NCBI GenBank assembly: GCA_029637525.1
Contig: CP072660.1
Coordinates: 496,001-560,000, forward strand
From: Desulfurococcaceae archaeon MEX13E-LK6-19
Lineage (GTDB): Archaea; Thermoproteota; Thermoprotei_A; Sulfolobales; Desulfurococcaceae
Length of the DNA: 64,000 nucleotides
Direction: 5' to 3'
Shown: one piece after another, positions 43,180-51,988 of the stretch
How positions within the stretch are numbered: position 1 is the first letter of the stretch
How the letters are laid out: every line of letters starts with the position of its first letter
Notes under the pieces: model-generated
What the model was told of the DNA's origin: nothing
Database searches by the model: none
What the model saw: only the letters and a program-made list of their open reading frames with translations
Program-made: the position numbers and the translations under genes

Positions 43180-43824
43180 TTGCGTATACTGATTGTAGGC
43201 GGTGGGATGGTCGCTGAAGAACTACTTGAACGTCTTGACTTGAGGTCTAACGAGGTTTTTGTTGTTGAAAATAACCCTGAAAGAAGTAAGTCTTTGACAC
43301 AAAAATACGATATAACGGTAATCAATAGAGATGCAACAGACGTGTCATTATATACAAGCGAGATTAGAATGGATGAGATTGATGCAGTTATAGCATTAAC
43401 GGGTAAAGATGAGATTAATTTGTTTGTCTTGGCAATAGCAAAGATATATAACGTACCCATAAGAATGGCTAAGGTAACGAGTACTAGGTTAGCAGAGTTC
43501 CTTCAAAGTCTAGGTTTAGGTATACCTATATGTCAGCCTTCATTAGTTTCTACGATGATTTCTAACTATTTGAACTCTATTAGGGAACCTTGGCTTCTAG
43601 GTGTTGTTGGTGAACATAGGATATACTTGATAGCTCTTGCAGAAACTGATATAGCTGTTGGACAGAAAATATCCGAGCTAGGGTTGCCTGAGGATGTCCA
43701 TGTTGTACTTGTGTTTGATGGTTCAAGTATATATTTTCCAGGAGAAGAATTTGTATTAAAGCCCGGGTACCAGATACTTGTATTGTCTAAGACGAGTGAT
43801 GTAGTCAAGTACTTTAAGGGATAA
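43180..43824 (+). CDS. trkA: TrkA-type RCK regulatory protein
   Basis: The 214-residue protein has an RCK_N Rossmann domain (RILIVGGGMVAEELLERLDL, VVENNPERSKSLTQKYDITVINRDATD) and an RCK_C domain (YLIALAETDIAVGQKISELGLPEDVHVVLVF). It binds NAD(H)/ADP/ATP and gates TrkH. TTG 43180 fits the usual MRxLIVGGG start; ATG 43165 would add five residues. It ends seven bases before the MscS-like gene. Confidence 0.88.
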   Translation: MRILIVGGGMVAEELLERLDLRSNEVFVVENNPERSKSLTQKYDITVINRDATDVSLYTSEIRMDEIDAVIALTGKDEINLFVLAIAKIYNVPIRMAKVTSTRLAEFLQSLGLGIPICQPSLVSTMISNYLNSIREPWLLGVVGEHRIYLIALAETDIAVGQKISELGLPEDVHVVLVFDGSSIYFPGEEFVLKPGYQILVLSKTSDVVKYFKG

Positions 43825-43830
43825 AGGGCA

Positions 43831-44616
43831 ATGAACGGTATAGAAGCTATTACCATAGAGAAGTTGTTAACAGAATACTCTTGGTTCATAATAGTTCTTC
43901 TACTAATAGTTGTTGCAAGAATACTCCTTACAAGAATAGTCACGATACTTTTTGAGAGAGGAATATTTTCTATTGGAACAAAAGCAATGCTTACTAGAAT
44001 TATCGATACAATAATGATAATTGTAGTAATAATAGCGATATTACAAGTATTCCAAGCACCAATGGTCGGCTACTTAGTAATGGTGATATTTGCTGCGATG
44101 ATACTTATCCTATTCTTCTATGAAATAAGAGAATTCACTGCATATGTATCCCTGCAGCTACTCAGACATATTAAGGGAAGAAGTCTGGAAATACACCTCC
44201 CAGGGCACGGACAACCTGTTTATGGAAAAATAGTTTCAATGGATCCGATGTCCTCAATTATTGAGGACATCTATGGGAATAAATATTTTGTCGCGAACTC
44301 CATACTAGTTAATGCCATAGTTAAGGAAAAACATCCTAGTATACACATAAGGCTAACTCTGGCAAGAAAGGGTGGATTAACGCTAAAGGAACTTATCGAA
44401 AATATTGTCGGAATATTTGGATCAAGTGATCTACCTACTTTCAGGCTTCATGAAAGCCAGATTGAAATTGTGAAAGTCGAGGGTGATAGAGTAACTCTGG
44501 ATATATTTGTAACACCAATAACGATACCTGTAAGAGTATCTGATCTTGTGAAACTTGTTGAAATACTTAGCTATAGATTAAGAGATTACGAACCTTCAAT
44601 AGAGCTGTTCAGGTAA
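43831..44616 (+). CDS. MscS-like small-conductance channel domain protein
   Basis: The 261-residue protein has three N-terminal membrane segments (residues 15-40, 55-76, 82-105), then a soluble beta domain with HGQPVYGKIVSMDPMSSIIEDIYGNKYFVANSILVN, which resembles the MscS beta domain (G-x-V, T-x-I-x-x, G-x-x-x-x-I/V-x-N-S). A third region of about 90 residues is like the MscS alpha/beta domain. The typical pore helix pattern of MscS TM3 is not clear. Seven bases after trkA, so probably the same transcript and osmotic or ion-balance role. Confidence 0.65.
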   Translation: MNGIEAITIEKLLTEYSWFIIVLLLIVVARILLTRIVTILFERGIFSIGTKAMLTRIIDTIMIIVVIIAILQVFQAPMVGYLVMVIFAAMILILFFYEIREFTAYVSLQLLRHIKGRSLEIHLPGHGQPVYGKIVSMDPMSSIIEDIYGNKYFVANSILVNAIVKEKHPSIHIRLTLARKGGLTLKELIENIVGIFGSSDLPTFRLHESQIEIVKVEGDRVTLDIFVTPITIPVRVSDLVKLVEILSYRLRDYEPSIELFR

Positions 44617-44634
44617 AGTATGGAATAATTTTTA

Positions 44635-45912
44635 TTAAATCTTTACACCCCTCAAGTCAAAGAATGTTGCATTGGTTATCTTTGCTTTAATCCATTCTCC
44701 TTTCTTAAATCTTGTGATATTAGTTATAACAACTGGTGTGTAGTTATATAATCGTGCTGTAGGATGCGGAAGAGTATTTTCTACAAGAAGTACCCTAGCA
44801 GTACTGCCTATGTACTCACTATTCTTCTTTAGACCGATTTCCTCTATGAGTTTAAGCACTTGGAGTGAACGTCTTTTCTTTGTTTTCGTATCTATTTGGG
44901 GTAGTTTTGCAGCTAAAGTATTTGGTCTCACACTATACTGTGCTAAATGTACTCTTTCGGGCTCAATTTTCCTTAGTAATTCTATCGTTTGGAGAAAGTC
45001 ATCTTCAGTCTCGCCAGGATGTCCTACAATGATATCTGTTGCAATTGTTATTCCGGGTATTTTCCTCCTAAGGAAATTAACTATCTCTACAAATTCTTCT
45101 ACAGTATATCTTCTCCTCATAACTTTCAATACGTTATTGCTACCGCTTTGGACAGGTATATGCATGAACTTATAGACTTTGGGATGTCTGAGCACCTCAA
45201 CAATATCATCAACAATATTTCTTAGAGTATCAGGGTTTGTCATTCCTATTCTTATCATAAAGTCTCCTTTGATTTCTGTAATTCTTCTTACTAGTTCTGG
45301 CAGCATTTGTTTGCCATAAAGGTCTATTCCGTAGACGCTAGTGTCCTGGCCTGTGAGCTCTATCTCTAGAGCACCTTTCTCAATTAGGTTCTTGACTGTC
45401 TTTACGATAATATGTATTGGGTGGCTGACAACTCTTCTCCTAGCGTTTTTTACTATACAAAAACTACAATTACCCAAGCATCCTTCTTGTATAGGGATTA
45501 CCGCGATACTGTTTTCTAGCCATAACCCCACGCAGTTCCTATCTCTTTCTCCATCGAGAAGAATTGTTCTTTGCGGGGATTCTACGGCTATCCATATTCT
45601 TGATGCGTTTTGTGGAGATACAAGACTTGCTTCGGGAGCTATTTTTGCGACGAGATATGGTTGGGCCTTGGCCATACATCCTGCTACAATAAGTTTCTTG
45701 CCTGTTTTTAAGCAGTATTCTCTAAGCGAAGTTATTCTATTGATCATTTTTTGCTCGGTATCATATCTAACTGTACATGTATTAACTATAATTACATCGG
45801 CTTCTGTAACGTTATCGACTATACTATGACCTCTCTCTACCAATACGCTACGCATTATGTATGAATCTCCTTTATTTAATGCACAGCCATAAGTCTCTAT
45901 GTAGACTCTCAT
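44635..45912 (-). CDS. Radical SAM tRNA methylthiotransferase (MtaB/CDKAL1 type)
   Basis: Adds a methylthio group to t6A37 of tRNA. The 425 residues contain the N-terminal Fe-S cysteines in YGCALNKGD, VNTCTVRYDTEQ and AGCMAKAQ, the radical SAM CLGNCSFC motif, a GQDTSVYGIDLYG segment and a terminal TRAM domain. Archaeal MtaB proteins have this layout. ATG 45912 (MRVYIETYGC) is preferred over the in-frame 45933. Convergent with the MscS-like gene, with an 18-base gap. Confidence 0.9.
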   Translation of the reverse strand: MRVYIETYGCALNKGDSYIMRSVLVERGHSIVDNVTEADVIIVNTCTVRYDTEQKMINRITSLREYCLKTGKKLIVAGCMAKAQPYLVAKIAPEASLVSPQNASRIWIAVESPQRTILLDGERDRNCVGLWLENSIAVIPIQEGCLGNCSFCIVKNARRRVVSHPIHIIVKTVKNLIEKGALEIELTGQDTSVYGIDLYGKQMLPELVRRITEIKGDFMIRIGMTNPDTLRNIVDDIVEVLRHPKVYKFMHIPVQSGSNNVLKVMRRRYTVEEFVEIVNFLRRKIPGITIATDIIVGHPGETEDDFLQTIELLRKIEPERVHLAQYSVRPNTLAAKLPQIDTKTKKRRSLQVLKLIEEIGLKKNSEYIGSTARVLLVENTLPHPTARLYNYTPVVITNITRFKKGEWIKAKITNATFFDLRGVKI

Positions 45913-46005
45913 ATCTCTTGTACCGTAACACAAAATATGTAGTATAGCCCCTACTTAATTTTATCATAGGCGTAATGCTGCGTACAGAGTATATGGGTGT
46001 TATGC

Positions 46006-46434
46006 ATGGTTAAAAGCATTAAAGAATACAGCTACGAGGAATTACTTGACAGGGCGTTATCTCGTTTACCGAAAAAAGAAGTTAAGCCAGGTCATTTTGA
46101 GGTACCAAAAGCTGAGGTAATCAATGTTGGTAATAAAACTATCATAAGGAACTTTAAGTATATAACAGAATACCTTAATAGAGAACCAAAGCTGCTAACC
46201 AAATATTTTGTTAAAGAACTTGCTGTTCCTGGAACAATTGATGAAGCTGGGGCTCTAGTACTTCAAGGCAAGTTCTCGGCGATGATTATAAATAAGTTGA
46301 TCGAGAGATTCGTCAAACTATACGTTATATGCCCTACTTGTGGAAGCCATTACACAGAGCTTATAAGGGAAGGAAAAGTGTTTAAACTAAAATGCCTTGC
46401 TTGCGGTGCCGAGACTACACTGAAAGCTTTCTAA
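46006..46434 (+). CDS. eif2b: Translation initiation factor 2 subunit beta
   Basis: Beta subunit of aIF2, which delivers initiator tRNA. The 142 residues show the core HFEVPKAEVINVGNKTIIRNFKYI and the C-terminal zinc ribbon with CPTCGSHYTE and CLACGAETTL. GGGTG at 45995-45999 is six bases upstream of ATG 46006. It overlaps the CorA-like gene convergently by four bases. Confidence 0.95.
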   Translation: MVKSIKEYSYEELLDRALSRLPKKEVKPGHFEVPKAEVINVGNKTIIRNFKYITEYLNREPKLLTKYFVKELAVPGTIDEAGALVLQGKFSAMIINKLIERFVKLYVICPTCGSHYTELIREGKVFKLKCLACGAETTLKAF

Positions 46435-48113
46435 CGTCTAAACTTCTTTCTGAAAGCTCTTTTTAACAAGTATGTTCTACGTGGCTTATACCTAAAGATC
46501 TCTGATTTCCACTTGTAGTAGAAGAATATCGTGATCATAAGGATGAACAGTGTTGGAGCAAATGTGGCTATAGTTACTGGCCAGAAATTAGGCGATTTAC
46601 CTGTTGCAACGTAGTCAAAATACCATTGTACATATGAAAAGATGAAGAATGGAACACCAAAGATACCGAACAACATTGTCAATGCCATTTGCATTTTATT
46701 TATTTTGTCTTGGTAACGAGTCATTATCATATAGTTTAATGCGTCAAGTCTTCGTTCTACTCGTAGTATAAGTCTATTTATTTCCATTATTTTTGCAGCA
46801 TACTCATAGAGCTCCTTCATATCCTTATCTATAATGAAGTAACTATTTTCGGCTAGGTCAAGTATGTAGCTAAACTTTTCTTTAAGGTCAACTAGTTCAT
46901 CAAGATTACGTGGCTTCCTTAATGTTAGGTGTTCGATCACTCTTAATGACTGTCTAATATGGTTTAAAAGCTCGAATACAGTTAAATGCTTCAATCTTAG
47001 CCTATATCCTATTTCTGTTGGCCCCAAGTATTTTCTTGAAATAGCTATGATATGGGCGTTGGCTTCGGTAACGAGTACTGTAACGCGTGTTATGTTTTGT
47101 CTGTATTCCCGCTTACCTGTCTTACCTATATTGTCTAGTGGAACAAAATAGAATGATCTCTTTAATGTTTGTGTAAGTGTCTTCTTTGAAACTATTCTCC
47201 GTGTTCCATACATCATTGTGTATATTTGGGTGGAATAACTAGATAATGTGTCAATAATCTTTTTCTCTCCCTTGAGTATTTCGGTGAAAAGGACTGTATA
47301 ACTTATATCCCAGGGGTTTCTTAGATTACTTTCTAGCTCTGAAAGATCTTTAATCAGTTTCCCTGTTTTGTACTCGATTATAAGTTTCTTTATGAATATG
47401 CTATACATTTCCATTACTTCGCGGATAGTTGTACGTATGGTTATCTTTTTTCGTTCACTAAGCTCGCTTTCCCTGCCAATTTTCAGTTTAAGCCAAGCAT
47501 TGTAAATTATGGAAGGTATCTCTACAAGTACCTTGTCTACTTCTAATAAGTATCTTATTCTAATGACATCTCTTGAGGAAAGGGGTATATCGTATATTGG
47601 GATTATTATTGTGATAACGAATACGCCATTATGGTGTACAAAGAGCTCTACATAGCCCTTAATGTTTCCAAGCTTCTTTATAGAGGATTCTTTTTGTTCA
47701 CTGAATTTTATCGTAATATCTCCAAGATAGATCCTTGCGTAATCGATTTTGCTTAGATATTCGCCTGCGAAAACTAGTATATCAGAAAGTACTCTTTGTT
47801 TAATAAGGCTAGAGACATCGCTTGGTAATTCTCCGATAACTTTGGTATATGGTTTTACCCATACACCTATTCCACCCATTCTTTTCCATCCTTTTTCTTC
47901 AAAAGTCTTCATCATGGGAAGGGGTACTAGTATAAATGCTGCTACTGGTGCGTAATCTGCTAGAAAGTCAAGTATTTTTTCTGTTATTTTTATTGTGTCT
48001 ACCTCGCTTCCCGTATCAAAACTCGTTATGTAATAGAGGTCAAGATATTCTGTTGTTAGCACTTCTTTCTTTTTCTCTTGATGCTCAAGAGCCTCGAGCT
48101 TACTAGTAGTCAT
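46431..48113 (-). CDS. CorA-like membrane protein lacking a GMN motif
   Basis: A 560-residue protein that I cannot assign with confidence. It has a long N-terminal soluble region (about residues 1-470; alpha/beta then helical), and two C-terminal membrane helices (near MALTMLFGIFGVPFFIFSYV and FWPVTIATFAPTLFILMITIFFYYKW) followed by a basic tail. The preceding MTRYQDKINKMQMALTMLF has a CorA/ZntB-like helix topology, but the GMN selectivity motif between the helices is replaced by GVPFF... and a loop with FDYVATGKSP. Possibly a divergent 2-TM metal-ion channel. It starts at ATG 48113. Confidence 0.55.
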   Translation of the reverse strand: MTTSKLEALEHQEKKKEVLTTEYLDLYYITSFDTGSEVDTIKITEKILDFLADYAPVAAFILVPLPMMKTFEEKGWKRMGGIGVWVKPYTKVIGELPSDVSSLIKQRVLSDILVFAGEYLSKIDYARIYLGDITIKFSEQKESSIKKLGNIKGYVELFVHHNGVFVITIIIPIYDIPLSSRDVIRIRYLLEVDKVLVEIPSIIYNAWLKLKIGRESELSERKKITIRTTIREVMEMYSIFIKKLIIEYKTGKLIKDLSELESNLRNPWDISYTVLFTEILKGEKKIIDTLSSYSTQIYTMMYGTRRIVSKKTLTQTLKRSFYFVPLDNIGKTGKREYRQNITRVTVLVTEANAHIIAISRKYLGPTEIGYRLRLKHLTVFELLNHIRQSLRVIEHLTLRKPRNLDELVDLKEKFSYILDLAENSYFIIDKDMKELYEYAAKIMEINRLILRVERRLDALNYMIMTRYQDKINKMQMALTMLFGIFGVPFFIFSYVQWYFDYVATGKSPNFWPVTIATFAPTLFILMITIFFYYKWKSEIFRYKPRRTYLLKRAFRKKFRR

Positions 48114-48169
48114 TACGTATCACCATAAACCTACACAATTCTTTTCTACTCTACAATATATATCTTAAG

Positions 48170-48187
48170 CATCACAATATCGTGATG
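48170..48187. promoter_or_regulatory. Inverted repeat in a divergent intergenic region
   Basis: CATCAC 48170-48175 and GTGATG 48182-48187 are a perfect inverted repeat around AATATC. The site is about 60 bases upstream of the CorA-like gene (minus), beside a TATA-like AGATATATATTG on that strand. It may be an operator or just an upstream element. The rest of the 170-base gap shows no further feature. Confidence 0.3.
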
Positions 48188-48283
48188 ATAATGTAGCATT
48201 TGTATTTAAGAGAGGTTATTGCAAGATATACTATAGTAAGACCCAAAGACATAGTGTGATCATGTATAGGTGATGGATTAGTA

Positions 48284-48601
48284 ATGGTTGAAAAGGATGT
48301 AATGGTGTATGTTAAAGAGCATTGGTGGGGAACTGATCACGTAGTAGCGGTATGTGATATGAATTTATTGGGGAAGGTACTTGATAATAGAGGGGTAAAG
48401 TTCTTTGTAGACCCGGTTTTCTATGGCGGAGAACTAGTGAGTATCGAGAAGGCTATAGAGCTTATACGCAGATCTACTATAGCGAATCTTGTAGGGAAAA
48501 ACATTGTAGAAGCAGCTATTAATGAGGGTTTAGTTCATCCCGATGCTGTTATTGAAATTAATGGAGTCCCTCATGCACAAATAATAAAAGTTTTTGAGTA
48601 A
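48284..48601 (+). CDS. DUF424 conserved archaeal protein
   Basis: The 105-residue protein matches DUF424: MVYVKEHWWGTDHVVAVCDMNLLGKVLDN, then FFVDPVFYGGELVSIEKAIELI and a terminal HPDAVIEINGVPHAQIIKVFE. The family is archaeal and found near aIF2-beta and NMD3, suggesting a translation link; function is unknown. It begins a plus-strand cluster that continues with NMD3, aIF1A, RIO1 and a Dim2-like protein. Confidence 0.8.
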   Translation: MVEKDVMVYVKEHWWGTDHVVAVCDMNLLGKVLDNRGVKFFVDPVFYGGELVSIEKAIELIRRSTIANLVGKNIVEAAINEGLVHPDAVIEINGVPHAQIIKVFE

Positions 48602-48613
48602 GGTGCCGATGCT

Positions 48614-49684
48614 ATGAGATATTGTGTTAAATGCGGAAAGCTAGAAGAACCTGATAAACCACTTATTAACGGTCTTTGTCCCGATTGTTTCATCAAATAT
48701 AGGGGTGTGTTCAAGAAGACGCCAGTGCTAAACATAGTTATTTGTAGCAAATGTGGCATGTGGAGACATTCCGGGAAATGGCAAAGCTATTCTAGTTTAG
48801 AAGAAATAGTAGCACAATCACTTAACGCTGTATACAGGAAATTCGTAAATGATGGTATAGAATATTTGGAAGTTAACGATGTGCGGGGGATTCATAGGGC
48901 GACACGTGAGTATTATGAAGCACTTGTTGATTTGTCTATTCTATTTAAAGGGGGAGCTTATGCTACAACAACGAGTATTGTTAGGTTTAAAATAGAGAAA
49001 ATAGTATGCCCACGTTGTTTGCGTAAAGCGGGGAAAGCCTTCAATGCATTAGTTCAAGTGCGTAGTGAACGTGGTTTCTTAACTGAAAACGAGATTGATT
49101 ATGTTTATGACATTGTTGCTGAGGATGGTATTGCTGATGAAGTTATTGAAATTAATGAGAACAAGAACGGTATTGATATTAAGATATTGGATCCCGTTGT
49201 AGCGAAACGTATTGCCGCTATTATTAGTCGTGATAAAGGGGCAAAGGTTATAGAAACGTTTAAACTTAGAAAATACGATCCATCACGAGGGATAAAGCAA
49301 GGCATCACAACGATCTCGGTCAGGTTGCCAGATATATCTGAGGGAGACATTGTCCTATATAATGGTGAGCCAGGTATAGTTAAGAGATTTAGTGGGACAC
49401 GCATCATTATAGAAAAACTAGATGGGAGTGAAGTAAAGGTCTCCATGGAAGATTATTGGCGTGGTATAGTTAGTAAGCCTAAGGATCTGGTCATGGAGAA
49501 TGAGTACACGGTTGTAGGCTACGATAGTTCTTCAATATATCTTGTCGATAACGTTACGGGAGAATTCATAGAATACCCTAGATCAGCAAGTCTTTATAAC
49601 CTTAAACAGGGTGATAAAATGCGTGGATTTAGAATAGGGAACAGGCTTTATATTGTTAGAAGTACTGATCTAAAGGGTGGTTGA
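48614..49684 (+). CDS. NMD3-like ribosome-maturation protein
   Basis: Archaeal homologue of the Nmd3 large-subunit adaptor. The 356 residues carry zinc-binding Cys pairs CVKCG, CPDC, CSKCG and CPRC in the N-terminal 120 residues, then the domain RAIAAIISRDKGAKVIETFKLRKYDPSRG-like segment VVAKRIAAIISRDKGAKVIE and a C-terminal SH3/OB-like region. The gene overlaps the aIF1A start by one base. Confidence 0.88.
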   Translation: MRYCVKCGKLEEPDKPLINGLCPDCFIKYRGVFKKTPVLNIVICSKCGMWRHSGKWQSYSSLEEIVAQSLNAVYRKFVNDGIEYLEVNDVRGIHRATREYYEALVDLSILFKGGAYATTTSIVRFKIEKIVCPRCLRKAGKAFNALVQVRSERGFLTENEIDYVYDIVAEDGIADEVIEINENKNGIDIKILDPVVAKRIAAIISRDKGAKVIETFKLRKYDPSRGIKQGITTISVRLPDISEGDIVLYNGEPGIVKRFSGTRIIIEKLDGSEVKVSMEDYWRGIVSKPKDLVMENEYTVVGYDSSSIYLVDNVTGEFIEYPRSASLYNLKQGDKMRGFRIGNRLYIVRSTDLKGG

Positions 49685-50028
49685 TGGATTTGGCTAAGAA
49701 AAAGAAGAAACGAGGTATGGAGGAATCCCGTAAAGAACCCCCGTTGCCAGGTGAAGGAGAAGTATTATGTGGAGTCATAAGACTCGTTGGTGGTGATCAC
49801 CTAATCGTAAAGTGTCTTGATGGAGAAGAGAGAATGGTTAGAATTCCGGGTAGGATGAGGAGGAGAGTATGGATGCGTGAAGGAGATATCGTTCTTGTTG
49901 CACCGTGGGATTTCAATCCTAAGAAAGGAGATATTGTTTATAGGTATGATAGAGGCGAGGTAGCGAAACTCATTGAGAAAGGTGTGTTGCCAAAAGAATT
50001 CCTTGATGCGTTGAGTGAACTGATATGA
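49684..50028 (+). CDS. eif1a: Translation initiation factor 1A (aIF1A)
   Basis: OB-fold factor that scans with the small subunit and keeps initiation accurate. The 114 residues contain EVLCGVIRLVGGDHLIVKCLDGEERMVRIPGRMRRRVWMREGD in pieces, the standard eIF1A core. ATG 49684 overlaps the NMD3 stop TGA by one base. It overlaps RIO1 by four bases. Confidence 0.94.
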   Translation: MDLAKKKKKRGMEESRKEPPLPGEGEVLCGVIRLVGGDHLIVKCLDGEERMVRIPGRMRRRVWMREGDIVLVAPWDFNPKKGDIVYRYDRGEVAKLIEKGVLPKEFLDALSELI

Positions 50029-50837
50029 GTTATGATGATTTTTTAGATAAAAAATTCCGTGAACCCCGTGAGAAGAGAATTAAGGATAAAGATCTTTATG
50101 AGACTGTTGAAGAAGTTTTTGATACACGTACTGTTATGACTATTTATGAGCTTATGCGACGTCGTGTTATAAAACGAATGAATGGCGTTATAAGTACAGG
50201 TAAGGAGGCACGCGTATACCTAGCTTATTCTCCTCGAAACGAAGAATTAGCCGTCAAAATATATCTTACAGCCACCGCGGAGTTCAGAAGAGGTATAATG
50301 AAGTACATTATCGGTGATCCTAGGTTTTCATCTATACCTGGTGATACAAGAAAACTAATCTATCTTTGGACCCGTAAGGAATATCGTAATCTTAAGAAAA
50401 TGTATGATGCAGGCGTCAGTGTGCCCAAGCCTATTGCTGTGCTGAATAATGTTCTTGTCATGGAGTTTATGGGAAAGAATGGAGTAAGATATCCTCTTCT
50501 GAAGGAGGTATGGCAAGAACTTTCTAAAGAAGAGCTTAAGCATATTTTTGACCAGGTTATTGATAATATGGAGAAGATCGTGTGTAAAGCAGGATTAGTA
50601 CATGCAGATCTCTCGGAGTTCAATATAATGGTTAGAGATGATTTGAGTATAGTCATAATTGATGTGAGCCAAGCAGTTTCACTAGAGCACCCGAATGCTC
50701 CAGAGTTCTTGGATAGGGATATAAGGAATATTTACAGGTTCTTTTATGAGGAAGCGGGTCTGGATATACCGGGTCCCGAGATAATTGCATCGAGGATGAG
50801 AGAATGTCTAGCAGAGAAGAGAAAGGAAGACTTATAA
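50025..50837 (+). CDS. rio1: RIO1-type atypical serine kinase
   Basis: Kinase/ATPase acting late in small-subunit maturation. The 270 residues contain GVISTGKEARVYLAY (flexible P-loop), VKIY with the catalytic Lys, LVHADLSEFNIMV catalytic loop and IIDVSQAVSLEHPNA metal-binding DFG-like segment. The stop TAA overlaps the next ATG by one base. The N-terminal 45 residues resemble archaeal RIO1. Confidence 0.93.
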   Translation: MSYDDFLDKKFREPREKRIKDKDLYETVEEVFDTRTVMTIYELMRRRVIKRMNGVISTGKEARVYLAYSPRNEELAVKIYLTATAEFRRGIMKYIIGDPRFSSIPGDTRKLIYLWTRKEYRNLKKMYDAGVSVPKPIAVLNNVLVMEFMGKNGVRYPLLKEVWQELSKEELKHIFDQVIDNMEKIVCKAGLVHADLSEFNIMVRDDLSIVIIDVSQAVSLEHPNAPEFLDRDIRNIYRFFYEEAGLDIPGPEIIASRMRECLAEKRKEDL

Positions 50838-51406
50838 TGGGTGTGACAAGGCTTTACGAGAAGGTGCCCTTAGATAGAATAGGCGTACTGATCGGGCAAG
50901 GCGGTAAAGTTAAGGAAGAGATCATGCGGAGAACAAACACCATTATAACTGTCGACTCGAAGTCAGGCACTGTCATAATAGAGCCAGCATCCCCTTCAAC
51001 GACAGCGCTTCAGTTAATGAAAGCACGTGATATAGTACGAGCTATAGCTTATGGGTTTAGTCCTGAACGAGCGTTTAGGCTTCTTGATGAAGACCAGGTG
51101 CTTATAGTAATTGACTTGAAGCAGTATATAGGAGATCATCCGAACCATATACAAAGAATCAAAGGTAGGATCATAGGAGAGGATGGGAGAGCGAGGAGAA
51201 CTATTGAAGAGGTGACTGGCACTTATATCTCTGTTTACAAAACTTATGTCGCGATTATAGGTGATTTCGAGTCAGCTAATATAGCAAAAGAGTCCATTGA
51301 GATGCTTATCCAAGGAAGAAGACACGCTACTGTATACAGGTTCTTGGAGAGAGAAATGTTTATGGAAAAACGGAGACGTATGAGGGAATTATGGAAGAAA
51401 TATTAA
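50837..51406 (+). CDS. KH-domain protein, Dim2/Pno1-like
   Basis: Two-KH-domain protein that binds 16S rRNA near its 3' end and works with Nob1 in final trimming. The 189 residues include VPLDRIGVLIGQGGKVKEEIMRRTNT, with a GxxG-type loop, and a second KH with IKGRIIGEDGRARRTIEEVTGTYISVY. ATG 50837 overlaps the RIO1 stop. Nob1 is encoded 6.5 kb downstream. Confidence 0.88.
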   Translation: MGVTRLYEKVPLDRIGVLIGQGGKVKEEIMRRTNTIITVDSKSGTVIIEPASPSTTALQLMKARDIVRAIAYGFSPERAFRLLDEDQVLIVIDLKQYIGDHPNHIQRIKGRIIGEDGRARRTIEEVTGTYISVYKTYVAIIGDFESANIAKESIEMLIQGRRHATVYRFLEREMFMEKRRRMRELWKKY

Positions 51407-51423
51407 CGCGGAGAATAAGAAGG

Positions 51424-51447
51424 CCTCTCACGATGCGGGCCTTGTCA
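51424..51447 (+). terminator. Weak hairpin after the Dim2-like gene
   Basis: AAGGCC near 51420 and GGCCTT near 51436-51443 can pair across an 11-base loop shortly after the stop codon at 51406. Together with the 293-base gap to tRNA-Asn, which has no other gene-like feature, this may mark the 3' end of the DUF424-NMD3-aIF1A-RIO1-KH transcript. There is no strong T-run directly after it. Confidence 0.3.
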
Positions 51448-51699
51448 GCATATGCTATAGCTAAGCCATTCCACCCGGGTTCCCTCTTCATCGAGGCCTA
51501 GTATTTCATTAATTCCTAAGACCTATTTAAGAGTAGTAGAAGTTGTATGCTTTTACTCTAAAAACTATGCCATAAGATCTATATATTGACCCTGTTATGT
51601 CATCTCATCTATTATGTACTAAGATATGTTATGCTTGATAGTATGACAGATCTATGGATTTCGTGAAACATGAAGGTGTGTTAAAGAGATAAGAAGTAG

Positions 51700-51817
51700 C
51701 GCCGGGGCGGGGATTCGAACCCCGGGCCACCGGGTTTCTGCCTCCCGGTGGTGGGAACCAGGCTACCTCCGACTGCGGTTAACAGCCCGGCGCTCTACCT
51801 GGCTGAGCTACCCCGGC
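51700..51817 (-). tRNA. tRNA-Asn(GTT) with a canonical 37/38 intron
   Basis: Exon 1 is 51817-51780, intron 51779-51736 (44 nt) and exon 2 is 51735-51700; discriminator G, CCA not encoded. Loop CTGTTA|A gives anticodon GTT. The bulge-helix-bulge is exact: CTGT pairs with GCAG (one G-U), 5' bulge TAA (TA|A), 3' bulge AAA (AA|A), anticodon stem CCGGG/CCCGG outside. The intron has a CCTGG/CCGGG hairpin. Confidence 0.93.
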
Positions 51818-51988
51818 ACCAGTGATTAATCAATACATGTTGTCTTTTTATTTGTTTCTATTTTAGGTACTATTAGGTTAATTTAGCTATGGTGTATTAG
51901 ACTTTGATCGTACTTATGTTAACGAAGTCTATAATATTTTAGGTTCTTTAAGAGTATTTTTAATTAGCAATAGCATCCCTGGGTGTTG

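Noticed and set aside
48182-48188. GTGATGA as a C box of an sRNA near 48182
   Set aside because: No CTGA D box follows within the expected distance; it is better read as part of the CATCAC/GTGATG inverted repeat.
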